A DNA stretch of 6,816 bases from an uncultured Clostridiaceae bacterium (GCA_949948825.1 CATLIJ010000138.1:1-6816); one strand, 5' to 3'. Shown: positions 1-6,382, counted from the first letter of the stretch. The notes: generated from the sequence alone by a model not told the origin. Program-made: numbers and translations.

Positions 1-757
1 TCTCACCATATCTTCCAAGAAAGCTCTTTGTCCTTTCATTATCAGAAGCAAACACCATTTCAGGCGCCCCTTGCTCCACAATCACCCCATCTGCCATAAA
101 GATCACCCGATCCGATATATCCCTGGCAAAAGCCATCTCATGGGTAACAATCACCATAGCAATATGTAAATCTGCCAAAGATTTAATCACCTTCAGCACC
201 TCCCCGGTCAGTTCCGGGTCCAAAGCAGAAGTAGGCTCATCAAAAAATAAAATCTTAGGATTTAAAGCCAATGCCCGCGCAATAGCAACCCGCTGACACT
301 GTCCTCCGGAAAGCTGACAGGGATAAGCATTCTCCTTATCCTCCAACCCCATTTTTTTCAACAATTCCCTGCCTGTTTTGTATACCTCCTCCTTATTCCG
401 CTTCTGTACAGAAACAGGTGCATCTGTAATATTCTTCATCACAGAAAAATGAGGAAACAAATTAAAATTCTGAAACACCAAACCGTAGTTTTCCCGAATC
501 CGCTTCAAATCTTTTTTGGGCGCATAAACCATTGTTCCACTCTCATCATTCCAGGCAGCTTTTTCTCCCATATAAATCAAATCACCGCTGTCCATTGTCT
601 CCAACATAGTAGCACAGCGGAGAAGGGTAGATTTTCCAGACCCGGACGGACCAATAATCGACACAATCTCTCCCTCTTCCACAGATACTGAAATATCCTT
701 AATCACTGAAATTCCATCAAAAGACTTCTTTACATGATTCATTTCCAACAGCTTCAT
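1..757 (-). CDS. Polar amino-acid ABC transporter, ATP-binding subunit (3' end cut by window edge)
   Basis: This is the cytoplasmic ATPase that would power the importer encoded with the two genes upstream. The start at 757 gives MKLLEMNHVKKSF and is supported by an AGGAAA ribosome site at 770-765, 7 nt away. 252 codons are visible with no stop before the edge. The family is usually about 240-260 residues, so only a few residues should be missing. In order I see Walker A GPSGSGKST (36-44), Q-loop Q96, signature LSGGQCQR (149-156), Walker B ILFFDEP (169-175), D-loop SALD (177-180) and switch histidine H206 in VTHEM. This pattern fits the GlnQ/HisP group. The signature has Cys154 where LSGGQQQR is usual, which is a tolerated position. 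It starts 15 nt after the permease stop, so the two are surely cotranscribed. The substrate cannot be read from the ATPase. Confidence 0.95.
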   Translation of the reverse strand, partial: MKLLEMNHVKKSFDGISVIKDISVSVEEGEIVSIIGPSGSGKSTLLRCATMLETMDSGDLIYMGEKAAWNDESGTMVYAPKKDLKRIRENYGLVFQNFNLFPHFSVMKNITDAPVSVQKRNKEEVYKTGRELLKKMGLEDKENAYPCQLSGGQCQRVAIARALALNPKILFFDEPTSALDPELTGEVLKVIKSLADLHIAMVIVTHEMAFARDISDRVIFMADGVIVEQGAPEMVFASDNERTKSFLGRYGE

Positions 758-772
758 AATTAACTTTCCTCT

Positions 773-1423
773 TTACTGATAATAGTTCAATTTCTTCTCC
801 ACATAATCCATTCCCATTGCCACTACCAGATTAAACACATAATAAAACACTCCGGCCGCTGCAAATGGAATTAAACTGGTCTGTGAGGAAGCCAATGCCT
901 TGGCGATGGCAAACATCTCCAAAACACTGATGGTAAATGCAAGAGAAGTATCCTTTACCAAAGTAATCACTTCATTGGTAACAGACGGAAGAATCCTCTT
1001 AATCACCTGTGGAAGAATAATCTTAAAAAATGTCTGGCCCTTCCCATATCCCAACAGCTTTGCCGCCTCATACTGCCCCACTGGCATAGACTGAATCCCG
1101 CTTCGGTAAATCTCTGCAAAATAAGCCGCATAATTAATCACAAATCCAATGAGTGCCGCCCATAGCCTGTAACTGTTCGTAATCTTAATTCCAAACAAAT
1201 AATAAGGCCCAAAATAAACCACCATCAGCTGCAGCATTAAAGGCGTCCCTCTCATAACAGAGATATACACCTTTACCAATCCCTGAATAAAAGGATTCTT
1301 AGACATCCGCCCAAAAGCCACAACCATTCCAAGAGGCAGAGAAAAAATCAGCGTAATCACAAAAATCTGAATACTGACAAACATTCCTCCTGCTAACTGC
1401 GATACCATCATACCTACTGACAT
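773..1423 (-). CDS. Polar amino-acid ABC transporter, permease subunit (HisM/GlnP type)
   Basis: A 216-residue inner-membrane protein forming the translocation path of the importer. Hydrophobic segments lie at about 14-37, 49-77, 87-105 and 184-206, with at least one more possible near 160-178. RGTPLMLQL at 58-66 is typical of HisM/GlnP-family permeases. The cytoplasmic EAA loop begins EAAKLLGYG at 119 and ends near P138, and is where the ATPase docks. KDTSL at 157-161 is also characteristic. The start at 1423 is preceded by AAGGAG at 1437-1432 with 8 nt spacing. It lies 60 nt downstream of the binding-protein gene and 15 nt upstream of the ATPase gene. Only one permease gene is present, so the membrane part is probably a homodimer (inference). 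Amino-acid class is well supported; the exact substrate is not. Confidence 0.96.
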   Translation of the reverse strand: MSVGMMVSQLAGGMFVSIQIFVITLIFSLPLGMVVAFGRMSKNPFIQGLVKVYISVMRGTPLMLQLMVVYFGPYYLFGIKITNSYRLWAALIGFVINYAAYFAEIYRSGIQSMPVGQYEAAKLLGYGKGQTFFKIILPQVIKRILPSVTNEVITLVKDTSLAFTISVLEMFAIAKALASSQTSLIPFAAAGVFYYVFNLVVAMGMDYVEKKLNYYQ

Positions 1424-1483
1424 TTTCCCTGCTCCTTATCCTCATCCTTTTTCTAAAAATTGTCCTTTCCCATCCAGGATTTA

Positions 1484-2431
1484 TTACTTTCCAATGGTTG
1501 TAACATCCCGACCAAACCATTTTTCAGAAATAGCCTTCAAGGTTCCATCAGCAGCCATTTCCTCCAAAGTCTTCTGAACCTGATCCCGAAGCTCTTCATT
1601 TCCCTTCTTAAATCCAATTCCATATTCCTCGGAAGCTAAAGTCTCCTCAAGAACCACATATTTGTCCCCATCTGCTCTCTGCTCAATCTGATATCCAGCC
1701 ACAATTACATCCATGGCAATAGCATCCACTGCACCCATCTCCAAATCCATAAATGCTGTATTATAATCCGGAGTAGTCTGCAAAGCTCCAAAAGTTCCGG
1801 CAAGCTCCTGATTATCCTTAAGTGCTGCCTCTGCAGAAGAGTCTGCCTGAACCTCCACAATCTTTCCTGACAAATCTGCAAATGTCTGAATCCCCGAATC
1901 TGCTGCTACCACAAACACCTGGCTGTTATCCATATAAGGCTCGCTCCAGGTATAATCCTCCTCTCGGCCATTCATGGTAAAACCATTCCAGATACAATCA
2001 ATAGTGCCGGAATTTAACTCCATATCCTTAAAATCCCATGCAATCGGCTGAGGCACAAACTCCAATCCAAGTCGGCTCGCAACCTCTTTGGCCAGCTCCA
2101 GATCGAATCCTGTATACTCCCCGTCATCTCCCACAAATCCCATAGGCGGAAAGTCCTGATCAAATCCAACTGTAAATTTTCCTCCTGCTGCGCCCTCTGA
2201 TGCTGCCTTTTCCTCCCCTCCGGCCGCTTCGCTGCTATTCTCCTCATTGTCTTCCGCCTTACTTGAATCTTCAGCTGGATTTTCCTTCTCTGTGTCTTTC
2301 TCAGCAGCAACAGATGTATCTGCTCCTCCGGCATTCCCGGCTGCTGCGGTGGTTCCATCACTTTGACTGCCGCATCCAGACAAAGACATCACCATAGCTC
2401 CAACCAATAATAAACTTCCCATCTTTCTCAT
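1484..2431 (-). CDS. Amino-acid ABC transporter substrate-binding lipoprotein (SBP_bac_3 family)
   Basis: A 315-residue extracellular binding protein anchored by lipid. The N-terminus has Arg/Lys at 2-3, a hydrophobic stretch 5-17 and the lipobox LSGC with Cys20 as the lipidated residue. Residues 21-84 form a low-complexity linker rich in Ala, Gly, Ser and Glu. The periplasmic-binding-protein type 2 fold starts at GKFTVGFDQDFPPMGF (84-99), followed by GEYTGFDLELAKEVASRLG (104-122). R156 in the NGREEDY segment and D241 in AIAMD sit where this family binds the ligand alpha-carboxylate and alpha-amino groups, which points to an amino acid. The C-terminus has the usual KWFG. The start at 2431 has AGGAGG at 2448-2443, 11 nt upstream. 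The other nearby ATG at 2439 reaches a stop after three codons. Tandem TAA stops end the gene. It is first in the operon with the permease and ATPase. Confidence 0.96.
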   Translation of the reverse strand: MRKMGSLLLVGAMVMSLSGCGSQSDGTTAAAGNAGGADTSVAAEKDTEKENPAEDSSKAEDNEENSSEAAGGEEKAASEGAAGGKFTVGFDQDFPPMGFVGDDGEYTGFDLELAKEVASRLGLEFVPQPIAWDFKDMELNSGTIDCIWNGFTMNGREEDYTWSEPYMDNSQVFVVAADSGIQTFADLSGKIVEVQADSSAEAALKDNQELAGTFGALQTTPDYNTAFMDLEMGAVDAIAMDVIVAGYQIEQRADGDKYVVLEETLASEEYGIGFKKGNEELRDQVQKTLEEMAADGTLKAISEKWFGRDVTTIGK

Positions 2432-2442
2432 AATTTCATAAT

Positions 2443-2448
2443 CCTCCT
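2443..2448 (-). promoter_or_regulatory. Ribosome binding site of the binding-protein gene
   Basis: AGGAGG lies in a purine-rich run 11 nt upstream of the ATG at 2431. A second ATG at 2439 sits only 3 nt from the site and opens a three-codon frame (ATG AAA TTA TGA) overlapping the true start, so the longer spacing to 2431 must be the productive one. Confidence 0.75.
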
Positions 2449-2475
2449 CTTTCTTCTTCTCTCTTCAACACACAA

Positions 2476-2505
2476 CCGCAAAAAATCCCTTTCCATTTTC
2501 TGCGG
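2476..2505 (-). promoter_or_regulatory. Stem-loop at the 5' end of the ABC-operon transcript
   Basis: On the minus-strand RNA, CCGCAGAAAAU (2505-2495) pairs with AUUUUUUGCGG (2486-2476) to give an 11-bp stem with one G-U pair and an 8-nt loop, GGAAAGGG. The predicted transcription start near 2508 puts the stem within about 3 nt of the 5' end. Such a position suits an mRNA-stabilising 5' hairpin, but it could also be an attenuator or a protein site. The structure is seen; its role is inference. Confidence 0.5.
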
Positions 2506-2514
2506 CACGGTAAC

Positions 2515-2543
2515 ATATTAGCATACTAAAGCAAATATGTCCA
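2515..2543 (-). promoter_or_regulatory. Sigma-A promoter of the amino-acid ABC operon
   Basis: Reading the minus strand, TGGACA (2543-2538) is followed after exactly 17 nt by TAATAT (2520-2515), with a TG one base before the -10 (TGCTAATAT, extended -10). The -35 matches consensus at 5 of 6 positions and the -10 at 4 of 6. It lies downstream of the adhE terminator, so the operon has its own promoter. The leader would be about 77 nt. Confidence 0.7.
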
Positions 2544-2577
2544 TCCCTATTTCAAATAAAATCAAAAGGAGGTTCCC

Positions 2578-2633
2578 ATAAAAAAGAAGGTGAAAGTGTC
2601 TGAAAACATTTCTTCAGACATTTTCGCCTTCTT
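2578..2633 (-). terminator. Intrinsic terminator of adhE
   Basis: A 21-bp inverted repeat (2584-2604 with 2613-2633, 8-nt loop) lies about 50 nt beyond the adhE stop. On the minus strand it runs into a six-base U-run (2585-2580), as expected for an intrinsic terminator. Two positions (2591/2626 and 2596/2621) pair as G-U only in plus-strand RNA and are A-C mismatches in the adhE transcript. The stem is still long enough to work. There is no comparable U-run on the plus strand. Confidence 0.8.
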
Positions 2634-2682
2634 CTCCCATCAGTCTTTCTCAATAACTTGAATCTTTATTAAAACCAATCTT

Positions 2683-5292
2683 TTATTTCCCATAGTAAGC
2701 CCGCAGATACATCTCACGAATCTCACTCATCAGCGGATACCGGGGATTAGCTCCTGTACACTGGTCATCAAATGCCTGCTCCACCATATTATCCAAGGTA
2801 TCCAGGAAATACTTCTCATCCACACCATATTCTGCAATGGTCTTTTTCACACCAACTGCTGCCTTCAGCTCTTCAATCTTCTCAATAAGCTTCTTCACAG
2901 CTTCCTCATCACTGGCTGCCTGGATTCCTACAAACCGTGCGCACTCAGCATATCTGGCACGGGTATGAGGATAAGGATACTGGGAGAATGTACCCATCTT
3001 CCGCGGACATTCCTCAGCATTAAATTCCACTACCAGAGAAATCAGCAGCGCGTTTGCAATACCATGAGGCAAATGATGGAATGCGCCCAGCTTATGAGCC
3101 ATGGAGTGACATACACCCAGGAACGCATTGGCAAAGGCCATACCAGCCAGACAGGAAGCATCTGCCATCTTGGAACGAGCCTCCACATTAGAGCCATCGT
3201 TATAGCAAATGGGAAGATACTCAAACACATTCTTCATAGCCTTCAAAGCCAGACCATCTGTATAATCTGTAGCCATCACAGAAGCATAAGCCTCCAATGC
3301 ATGAGTCAGAACATCCACACCAGACGCGCTGGTCAGACCCTTTGGCTGGCTCATCATATTATCGGTATCCACAATCGCCATATTAGGCAGAAGCTGATAA
3401 TCAGCAAGAGGATACTTTACTCCTGTCTCCTGATCCGTAATAACCGCAAACGGAGTCACCTCAGAGCCTGTTCCGGAGGAAGTTGGAATAGCCACAAAAT
3501 ACGCCTTCTCGCCCATCTTGGGGAATGTATACACACGTTTCCGGATATCAATAAACCGCATAGCCATATCCTGGAAATCTACCTCCGGATGCTCATACAT
3601 CACCCACATAATCTTACCAGCATCCATAGCAGAACCGCCGCCCAAAGCAATAATCACATCCGGCTGGAAGGCTGTCATAGCCTTTGCGCCCTCCTGTGCA
3701 TTGGCAAGAGTGGGATCTGGCTGAACATTGGAAAAGCACTGATAAACAATTCCCAGCTCATCCAGCTTATCTGTAATCGGCTTTGTATAACCATTCATAT
3801 ACAAGAAGGAATCTGTCACAATAAATGCTCTCTTCTTGCCCATTACCTCCTTCAGTTCATTCAATGCCACTGGCATACAGCCCTTCTTAAAATACACTTT
3901 CTCAGGCGCACGGAACCACAGCATATTCTCTCTCCTCTCCGCCACAGTCTTAATATTCAGCAAATGCTTTACACCTACATTCTCAGACACAGAATTGCCG
4001 CCCCAGGAGCCACAGCCCAAGGTCAGAGAAGGAGCCAGCTTAAAGTTATAAAGATCACCAATACCACCATGAGAAGACGGAGTATTTGTTAAAATACGAC
4101 AGGTCTTCATAGCTTCCGCATGCTTTAAAATCTTTTCATGCTCATTTACATTAATATACAAAGAAGCTGTATGTCCATAACCGCCGTCAGCCACCAGTCT
4201 CTCAGCCTTTGCAATAGCTTCATCAAAGGTCTGTGCCTTATACATGGCCAGAACCGGAGACAGCTTCTCATGGGCAAACTCCTCCCGAATATCAACTGAT
4301 TCCACTTCACCAATAATAATCTTTGTATCCTTGGGAACCTCAACTCCAGCCAATTTGGCAATCGCGTAAGCAGTCTGTCCAACAATCTTTGCATTTAAAG
4401 AACCATTGATTAAAATGGTCTTTCTTACCTTTTCAATCTCATCCGGTTTTAAGAAATAGCAGCCCCGATACTCAAACTCTTTCCTCACCTCATCATAAAC
4501 AGAAGCAAGAACTGTTACTGACTGCTCGGAAGCACAAATCATACCATTATCAAAAGTCTTGGAATGAATAATGGAACTGACTGCCATCTTGATATCAGCC
4601 GTATCATCAATAATTACAGGCGTATTTCCAGCTCCTACGCCCAAAGCCGGTTTACCTGAAGAATAAGCAGCACGTACCATTCCAGGGCCGCCAGTAGCCA
4701 GAATAATGTCTGCTTCTTTCATAACCAAATTGGTCATATCCAAAGACGGAACATCAATCCATCCAATGATTCCCTCCGGAGCGCCTGCCTTTACAGCTGC
4801 CTCCAAGACAATCTTTGCTGCTTCAATGGTGCATCCTTTTGCTCTGGGATGTGGAGAAATAATAATTGCATTTCTGGTTTTCAAACAAATCAGACATTTA
4901 AAAATAGCTGTGGATGTAGGATTTGTTGTAGGAATTACAGCTGCCACCAAACCAATGGGCTCTGCCAGCTTTTTAATTCCAAAAGCCTTATCTTCCTCAA
5001 TAACTCCGCAGGTCTTTGTATCCTTATATGCATTGTAAATATACTCAGCCGCATAGTTATTCTTAATTACCTTGTCCTCGACAATTCCCATACCAGTTTC
5101 TTTCACTGCCATCTTTGCCAACGGAATTCTCATCTTATTTGCAGCTGATGCTGCTTCATAAAAGATTTTATCCACCTGCTCCTGGGTAAATGTTGCAAAA
5201 ACCCTCTGAGCTTCCCGCATTGCCTGCATTTTTGCTTCTAATGCCTCAACACTGTCAACCACTGCCGGAATAGCATTTTCATTTTTTGCCAT
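2683..5292 (-). CDS. adhE: Bifunctional acetaldehyde-CoA / alcohol dehydrogenase
   Basis: AdhE reduces acetyl-CoA to acetaldehyde and then to ethanol, using two NADH, and so restores NAD+ in fermentation. From the start at 5292 it has 869 residues, normal for the family. Residues ~15-440 are the CoA-acylating aldehyde dehydrogenase, with the catalytic Cys253 in FDNGMICASEQS and a glycine-rich GVGAGNTPV at 218-226. After a short linker (~441-460), residues ~460-869 are an iron-dependent alcohol dehydrogenase with the NAD-binding GGGSAMDAGK (551-560). The metal ligands are placed by family alignment: D660, H664, H729 and H743. All key residues are present, so it looks fully active; the family assembles into cytoplasmic filaments (spirosomes). 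The start at 5292 is chosen because GGAGGAG lies 6 nt upstream. A 22-residue longer frame begins with TTG at 5358, only about 9 nt from the predicted transcript start and without a ribosome site. The gene is monocistronic with its own promoter and terminator, and is probably Rex-controlled. Confidence 0.98.
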   Translation of the reverse strand: MAKNENAIPAVVDSVEALEAKMQAMREAQRVFATFTQEQVDKIFYEAASAANKMRIPLAKMAVKETGMGIVEDKVIKNNYAAEYIYNAYKDTKTCGVIEEDKAFGIKKLAEPIGLVAAVIPTTNPTSTAIFKCLICLKTRNAIIISPHPRAKGCTIEAAKIVLEAAVKAGAPEGIIGWIDVPSLDMTNLVMKEADIILATGGPGMVRAAYSSGKPALGVGAGNTPVIIDDTADIKMAVSSIIHSKTFDNGMICASEQSVTVLASVYDEVRKEFEYRGCYFLKPDEIEKVRKTILINGSLNAKIVGQTAYAIAKLAGVEVPKDTKIIIGEVESVDIREEFAHEKLSPVLAMYKAQTFDEAIAKAERLVADGGYGHTASLYINVNEHEKILKHAEAMKTCRILTNTPSSHGGIGDLYNFKLAPSLTLGCGSWGGNSVSENVGVKHLLNIKTVAERRENMLWFRAPEKVYFKKGCMPVALNELKEVMGKKRAFIVTDSFLYMNGYTKPITDKLDELGIVYQCFSNVQPDPTLANAQEGAKAMTAFQPDVIIALGGGSAMDAGKIMWVMYEHPEVDFQDMAMRFIDIRKRVYTFPKMGEKAYFVAIPTSSGTGSEVTPFAVITDQETGVKYPLADYQLLPNMAIVDTDNMMSQPKGLTSASGVDVLTHALEAYASVMATDYTDGLALKAMKNVFEYLPICYNDGSNVEARSKMADASCLAGMAFANAFLGVCHSMAHKLGAFHHLPHGIANALLISLVVEFNAEECPRKMGTFSQYPYPHTRARYAECARFVGIQAASDEEAVKKLIEKIEELKAAVGVKKTIAEYGVDEKYFLDTLDNMVEQAFDDQCTGANPRYPLMSEIREMYLRAYYGK

Positions 5293-5298
5293 TGCTTT

Positions 5299-5305
5299 CT
5301 CCTCC
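5299..5305 (-). promoter_or_regulatory. Ribosome binding site that fixes the adhE start
   Basis: GGAGGAG stands 6 nt before the ATG at 5292. The upstream in-frame TTG at 5358 has no such site, so the longer 891-residue reading is not used. Confidence 0.85.
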
Positions 5306-5324
5306 ACATTTTTTTCACATAGCC

Positions 5325-5347
5325 TATCGATATTTCTATATCGATAT
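5325..5347 (-). promoter_or_regulatory. adhE leader hairpin built from two TATCGATAT repeats
   Basis: Two identical copies of TATCGATAT (5325-5333 and 5339-5347) are spaced 14 bp apart. Each contains the 8-bp palindrome TATCGATA. In the mRNA they fold into a 9-bp stem with an AGAA loop, ending 19 nt before the ribosome site. It could be a leader hairpin or a DNA operator read by a dimeric regulator; the sequence does not decide. An incomplete Rex half site, TTGTTAA (5358-5352), lies just upstream. Confidence 0.45.
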
Positions 5348-5373
5348 TTTTTTAACAATCCAACTATATTTGC

Positions 5374-5402
5374 ATTATACTTCCTTGTTAAATAATTGTC
5401 AA
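5374..5402 (-). promoter_or_regulatory. Consensus sigma-A promoter of adhE
   Basis: The minus strand reads TTGACA (5402-5397), 17 nt, then TATAAT (5379-5374). Both hexamers match consensus perfectly at the optimal spacing. Transcription should start near 5367, giving a leader of about 75 nt. A perfect core promoter fits an abundant fermentative enzyme held down by a repressor. Confidence 0.88.
5385..5402. promoter_or_regulatory. Rex-like operator over the adhE -35 and spacer
   Basis: TTGTTAAATAATTGTCAA fits the known Rex pattern TTGTTAA-N4-TTAACAA with one perfect half and the other matching 5 of 7. The two deviating bases in the weaker half are exactly those that create the -35 hexamer TTGACA on the minus strand. 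Rex is the NADH/NAD+-sensing repressor known to control adhE in clostridia. Bound here it would block RNA polymerase and be released when NADH rises. The site is seen; the regulator gene is not in this window. Confidence 0.7.
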
Positions 5403-5406
5403 TATA

Positions 5407-5418
5407 AATTTTAAAATT
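5407..5418. promoter_or_regulatory. AT-only palindrome upstream of the adhE -35
   Basis: AATTTTAAAATT is a perfect 12-bp palindrome just upstream of the -35 hexamer, within an almost pure A/T stretch. Its position suits an UP element contacting the RNA polymerase alpha subunits, or a second regulator site. Low-complexity AT sequence makes chance palindromes common. Confidence 0.3.
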
Positions 5419-5485
5419 ATACCTCCAAAAATACTCTTATTTTTATTGATATTTTTATAACTAATCACAAAAAATCCTATACATG

Positions 5486-5514
5486 AAAAAACAGAGGATT
5501 CCATATCCTCTGTT
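5486..5514 (-). terminator. Intrinsic terminator of the XRE regulator gene
   Basis: AACAGAGGAT (5490-5499) pairs with ATCCTCTGTT (5505-5514) around a 5-nt loop. On the minus strand the hairpin runs into six U residues (5491-5486). It begins 12 nt after the XRE stop codon and would prevent read-through into the adhE promoter. Confidence 0.85.
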
Positions 5515-5525
5515 CTTTCTGATCT

Positions 5526-5765
5526 TCATTCATCTGGTTCTAACTCATCAAACAAGTCAGAATTATAAAATTCCCGAATTGTCACACCCAACCCATCCGC
5601 AATCTTATTAATGTTAACAATACCCGGATTTTTGCTCTTACCATTAATAATACTCTTATATGTAGAAGACGGCATTCCCGCTCTATAACTTACAGAGTAA
5701 CCACTTAAATTTTTCTGCTGGCACAATTCGGCAATCCGGAAGCTGGTTGCCTCTCTTATGTTCAT
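5526..5765 (-). CDS. Small XRE/Cro-type helix-turn-helix regulator
   Basis: A 79-residue DNA-binding protein consisting of one helix-turn-helix domain of the XRE/Cro type. The first helix is about 6-18. SVSYRAGM (24-31) and SSTYKSIINGK (33-43) form the two helices of the HTH, the second being the recognition helix. VNINKIADGLGVTIREFY (50-67) is the usual closing part. The short tail DLFDELEPDE is strongly acidic. The start at 5765 is preferred because AGGGGTGG lies 6 nt upstream; an in-frame ATG at 5786 would add seven residues but has no ribosome site. It is a single-gene unit between the tRNA terminator and adhE with its own terminator. No partner gene, such as a toxin, lies beside it in this window. 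Target genes are unknown; many such proteins repress their own promoter. Confidence 0.88.
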   Translation of the reverse strand: MNIREATSFRIAELCQQKNLSGYSVSYRAGMPSSTYKSIINGKSKNPGIVNINKIADGLGVTIREFYNSDLFDELEPDE

Positions 5766-5771
5766 AATTAT

Positions 5772-5779
5772 CCACCCCT
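5772..5779 (-). promoter_or_regulatory. Ribosome binding site that fixes the XRE start
   Basis: AGGGGTGG stands 6 nt before the ATG at 5765. It is a slightly imperfect Shine-Dalgarno sequence, but nothing comparable precedes the alternative ATG at 5786. Confidence 0.6.
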
Positions 5780-5823
5780 TCTCCATAAGTTTAGTCCAAA
5801 TTAGGTATTTAACAGGACGATAA

Positions 5824-5850
5824 AATATACATCATATATAAGATTACCAA
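5824..5850 (-). promoter_or_regulatory. Weak candidate promoter of the XRE gene
   Basis: TTGGTA (5850-5845) and TATATT (5829-5824) are separated by only 15 nt, so this is a poor match. The whole 5787-5950 stretch is AT-rich with no other coding content, and other -10-like hexamers exist there. The promoter must lie in this region if the tRNA terminator is efficient. Confidence 0.3.
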
Positions 5851-5947
5851 AAATTTCCAGATTTTTATAATGTTTATATTAAGGTATACTTCTAAAATTT
5901 GTATGGAAAATAATTACTTCAAGTGGATGTAATTAACTATATATAAA

Positions 5948-5983
5948 TCAAAAAAACCAGATGGAATTTTTCCCATCTGGTTT
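5948..5983 (-). terminator. Intrinsic terminator of the rRNA-tRNA operon
   Basis: AAACCAGATGG (5954-5964) pairs with CCATCTGGTTT (5973-5983), an 11-bp stem with an 8-nt loop. It starts 16 nt after tRNA-Lys. On the minus strand it leads into a U-run (5956-5950). It closes the tRNA array. Confidence 0.88.
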
Positions 5984-5998
5984 ATACGCACTGTATCC

Positions 5999-6071
5999 TG
6001 AGCGTGCGGGGATTCGAACCCCGGACAACTTGATTAAAAGTCAAGTGCTCTACCGCCTGAGCTACACGCCC
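5999..6071 (-). tRNA. tRNA-Lys (anticodon TTT)
   Basis: The 73-nt cloverleaf has acceptor GGGCGTG paired with CACGCTC (one G-U), anticodon stem CTTGA/TCAAG, loop CTTTTAA with anticodon TTT, and T-arm GGTTCGAATCC. The discriminator is A and no CCA is encoded (GGA follows). It is the last tRNA before the terminator. Confidence 0.97.
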
Positions 6072-6074
6072 ATA

Positions 6075-6147
<73 letters not shown>

Positions 6148-6153
6148 ACAAAA

Positions 6154-6227
<74 letters not shown>

Positions 6228-6257
6228 ACAATATTTACAAATATATAATTTAAAAAA

Positions 6258-6339
6258 TGGGAGAGAGTGGATTCGAACCACTGAAGGCATTGCCAGCAGA
6301 TTTACAGTCTGTCCCCTTTGGCCACTCGGGAACTCTCCC
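6258..6339 (-). tRNA. tRNA-Tyr (anticodon GTA)
   Basis: An 82-nt class II tRNA with a long variable arm. It has acceptor GGGAGAG/CTCTCCC, anticodon stem CAGA/TCTG and loop CTGTAAA with anticodon GTA. The discriminator is A. It is followed directly by six T residues rather than CCA. Confidence 0.96.
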
Positions 6340-6361
6340 TTACGCAATATCATATGCCGAA

Positions 6362-6376
6362 TATACAAAATGTATA
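6362..6376. repeat. Short inverted repeat in the Tyr-Thr spacer
   Basis: TATACA (6362-6367) and TGTATA (6371-6376) flank AAA in the 43-nt spacer between tRNA-Thr and tRNA-Tyr. It could form a small hairpin in the precursor RNA, perhaps a processing site. There is no U-run, so it is not a terminator. Confidence 0.3.
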
Positions 6377-6382
6377 CCCGAA

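Noticed and set aside
1424..1483. Possible attenuator between the binding-protein and permease genes
   Set aside because: Only a 4-bp TCCT/AGGA pairing precedes the T-run, too weak for a terminator.
1299..1520. A 73-codon minus-strand frame bridging the end of the binding protein and the start of the permease
   Set aside because: It overlaps two well-supported genes in another frame and has no family features.
2493..2509. Possible CodY box near the ABC-operon start (ATTTTCTG)
   Set aside because: Only one half of the AATTTTCWGAAAATT consensus is present, and the bases are already explained by the 5' stem-loop.
2965..4092. A 375-codon open frame on the plus strand opposite adhE
   Set aside because: It is fully antisense to a gene with intact domains and catalytic residues, has no ribosome site or recognisable motif, and its residue content (many His, Ile, Cys) is typical of an antisense shadow.
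5293..5358. N-terminal extension of AdhE from a TTG start
   Set aside because: No ribosome site, start only about 9 nt from the predicted transcript start, and the extension encodes the leader hairpin; the ATG at 5292 has GGAGGAG at ideal spacing.
5766..5786. Seven-residue longer start for the XRE protein
   Set aside because: No Shine-Dalgarno sequence before 5786, while AGGGGTGG precedes 5765 by 6 nt.
5794..5818. Possible XRE autoregulatory operator (GTCC ... GGAC)
   Set aside because: The arms share only four perfectly paired bases across a 17-nt gap, which is expected by chance.
5892..5930. Tiny plus-strand frame beginning ATGGAAAATAAT
   Set aside because: Nine codons, with no ribosome site at a usable distance and no convincing promoter.
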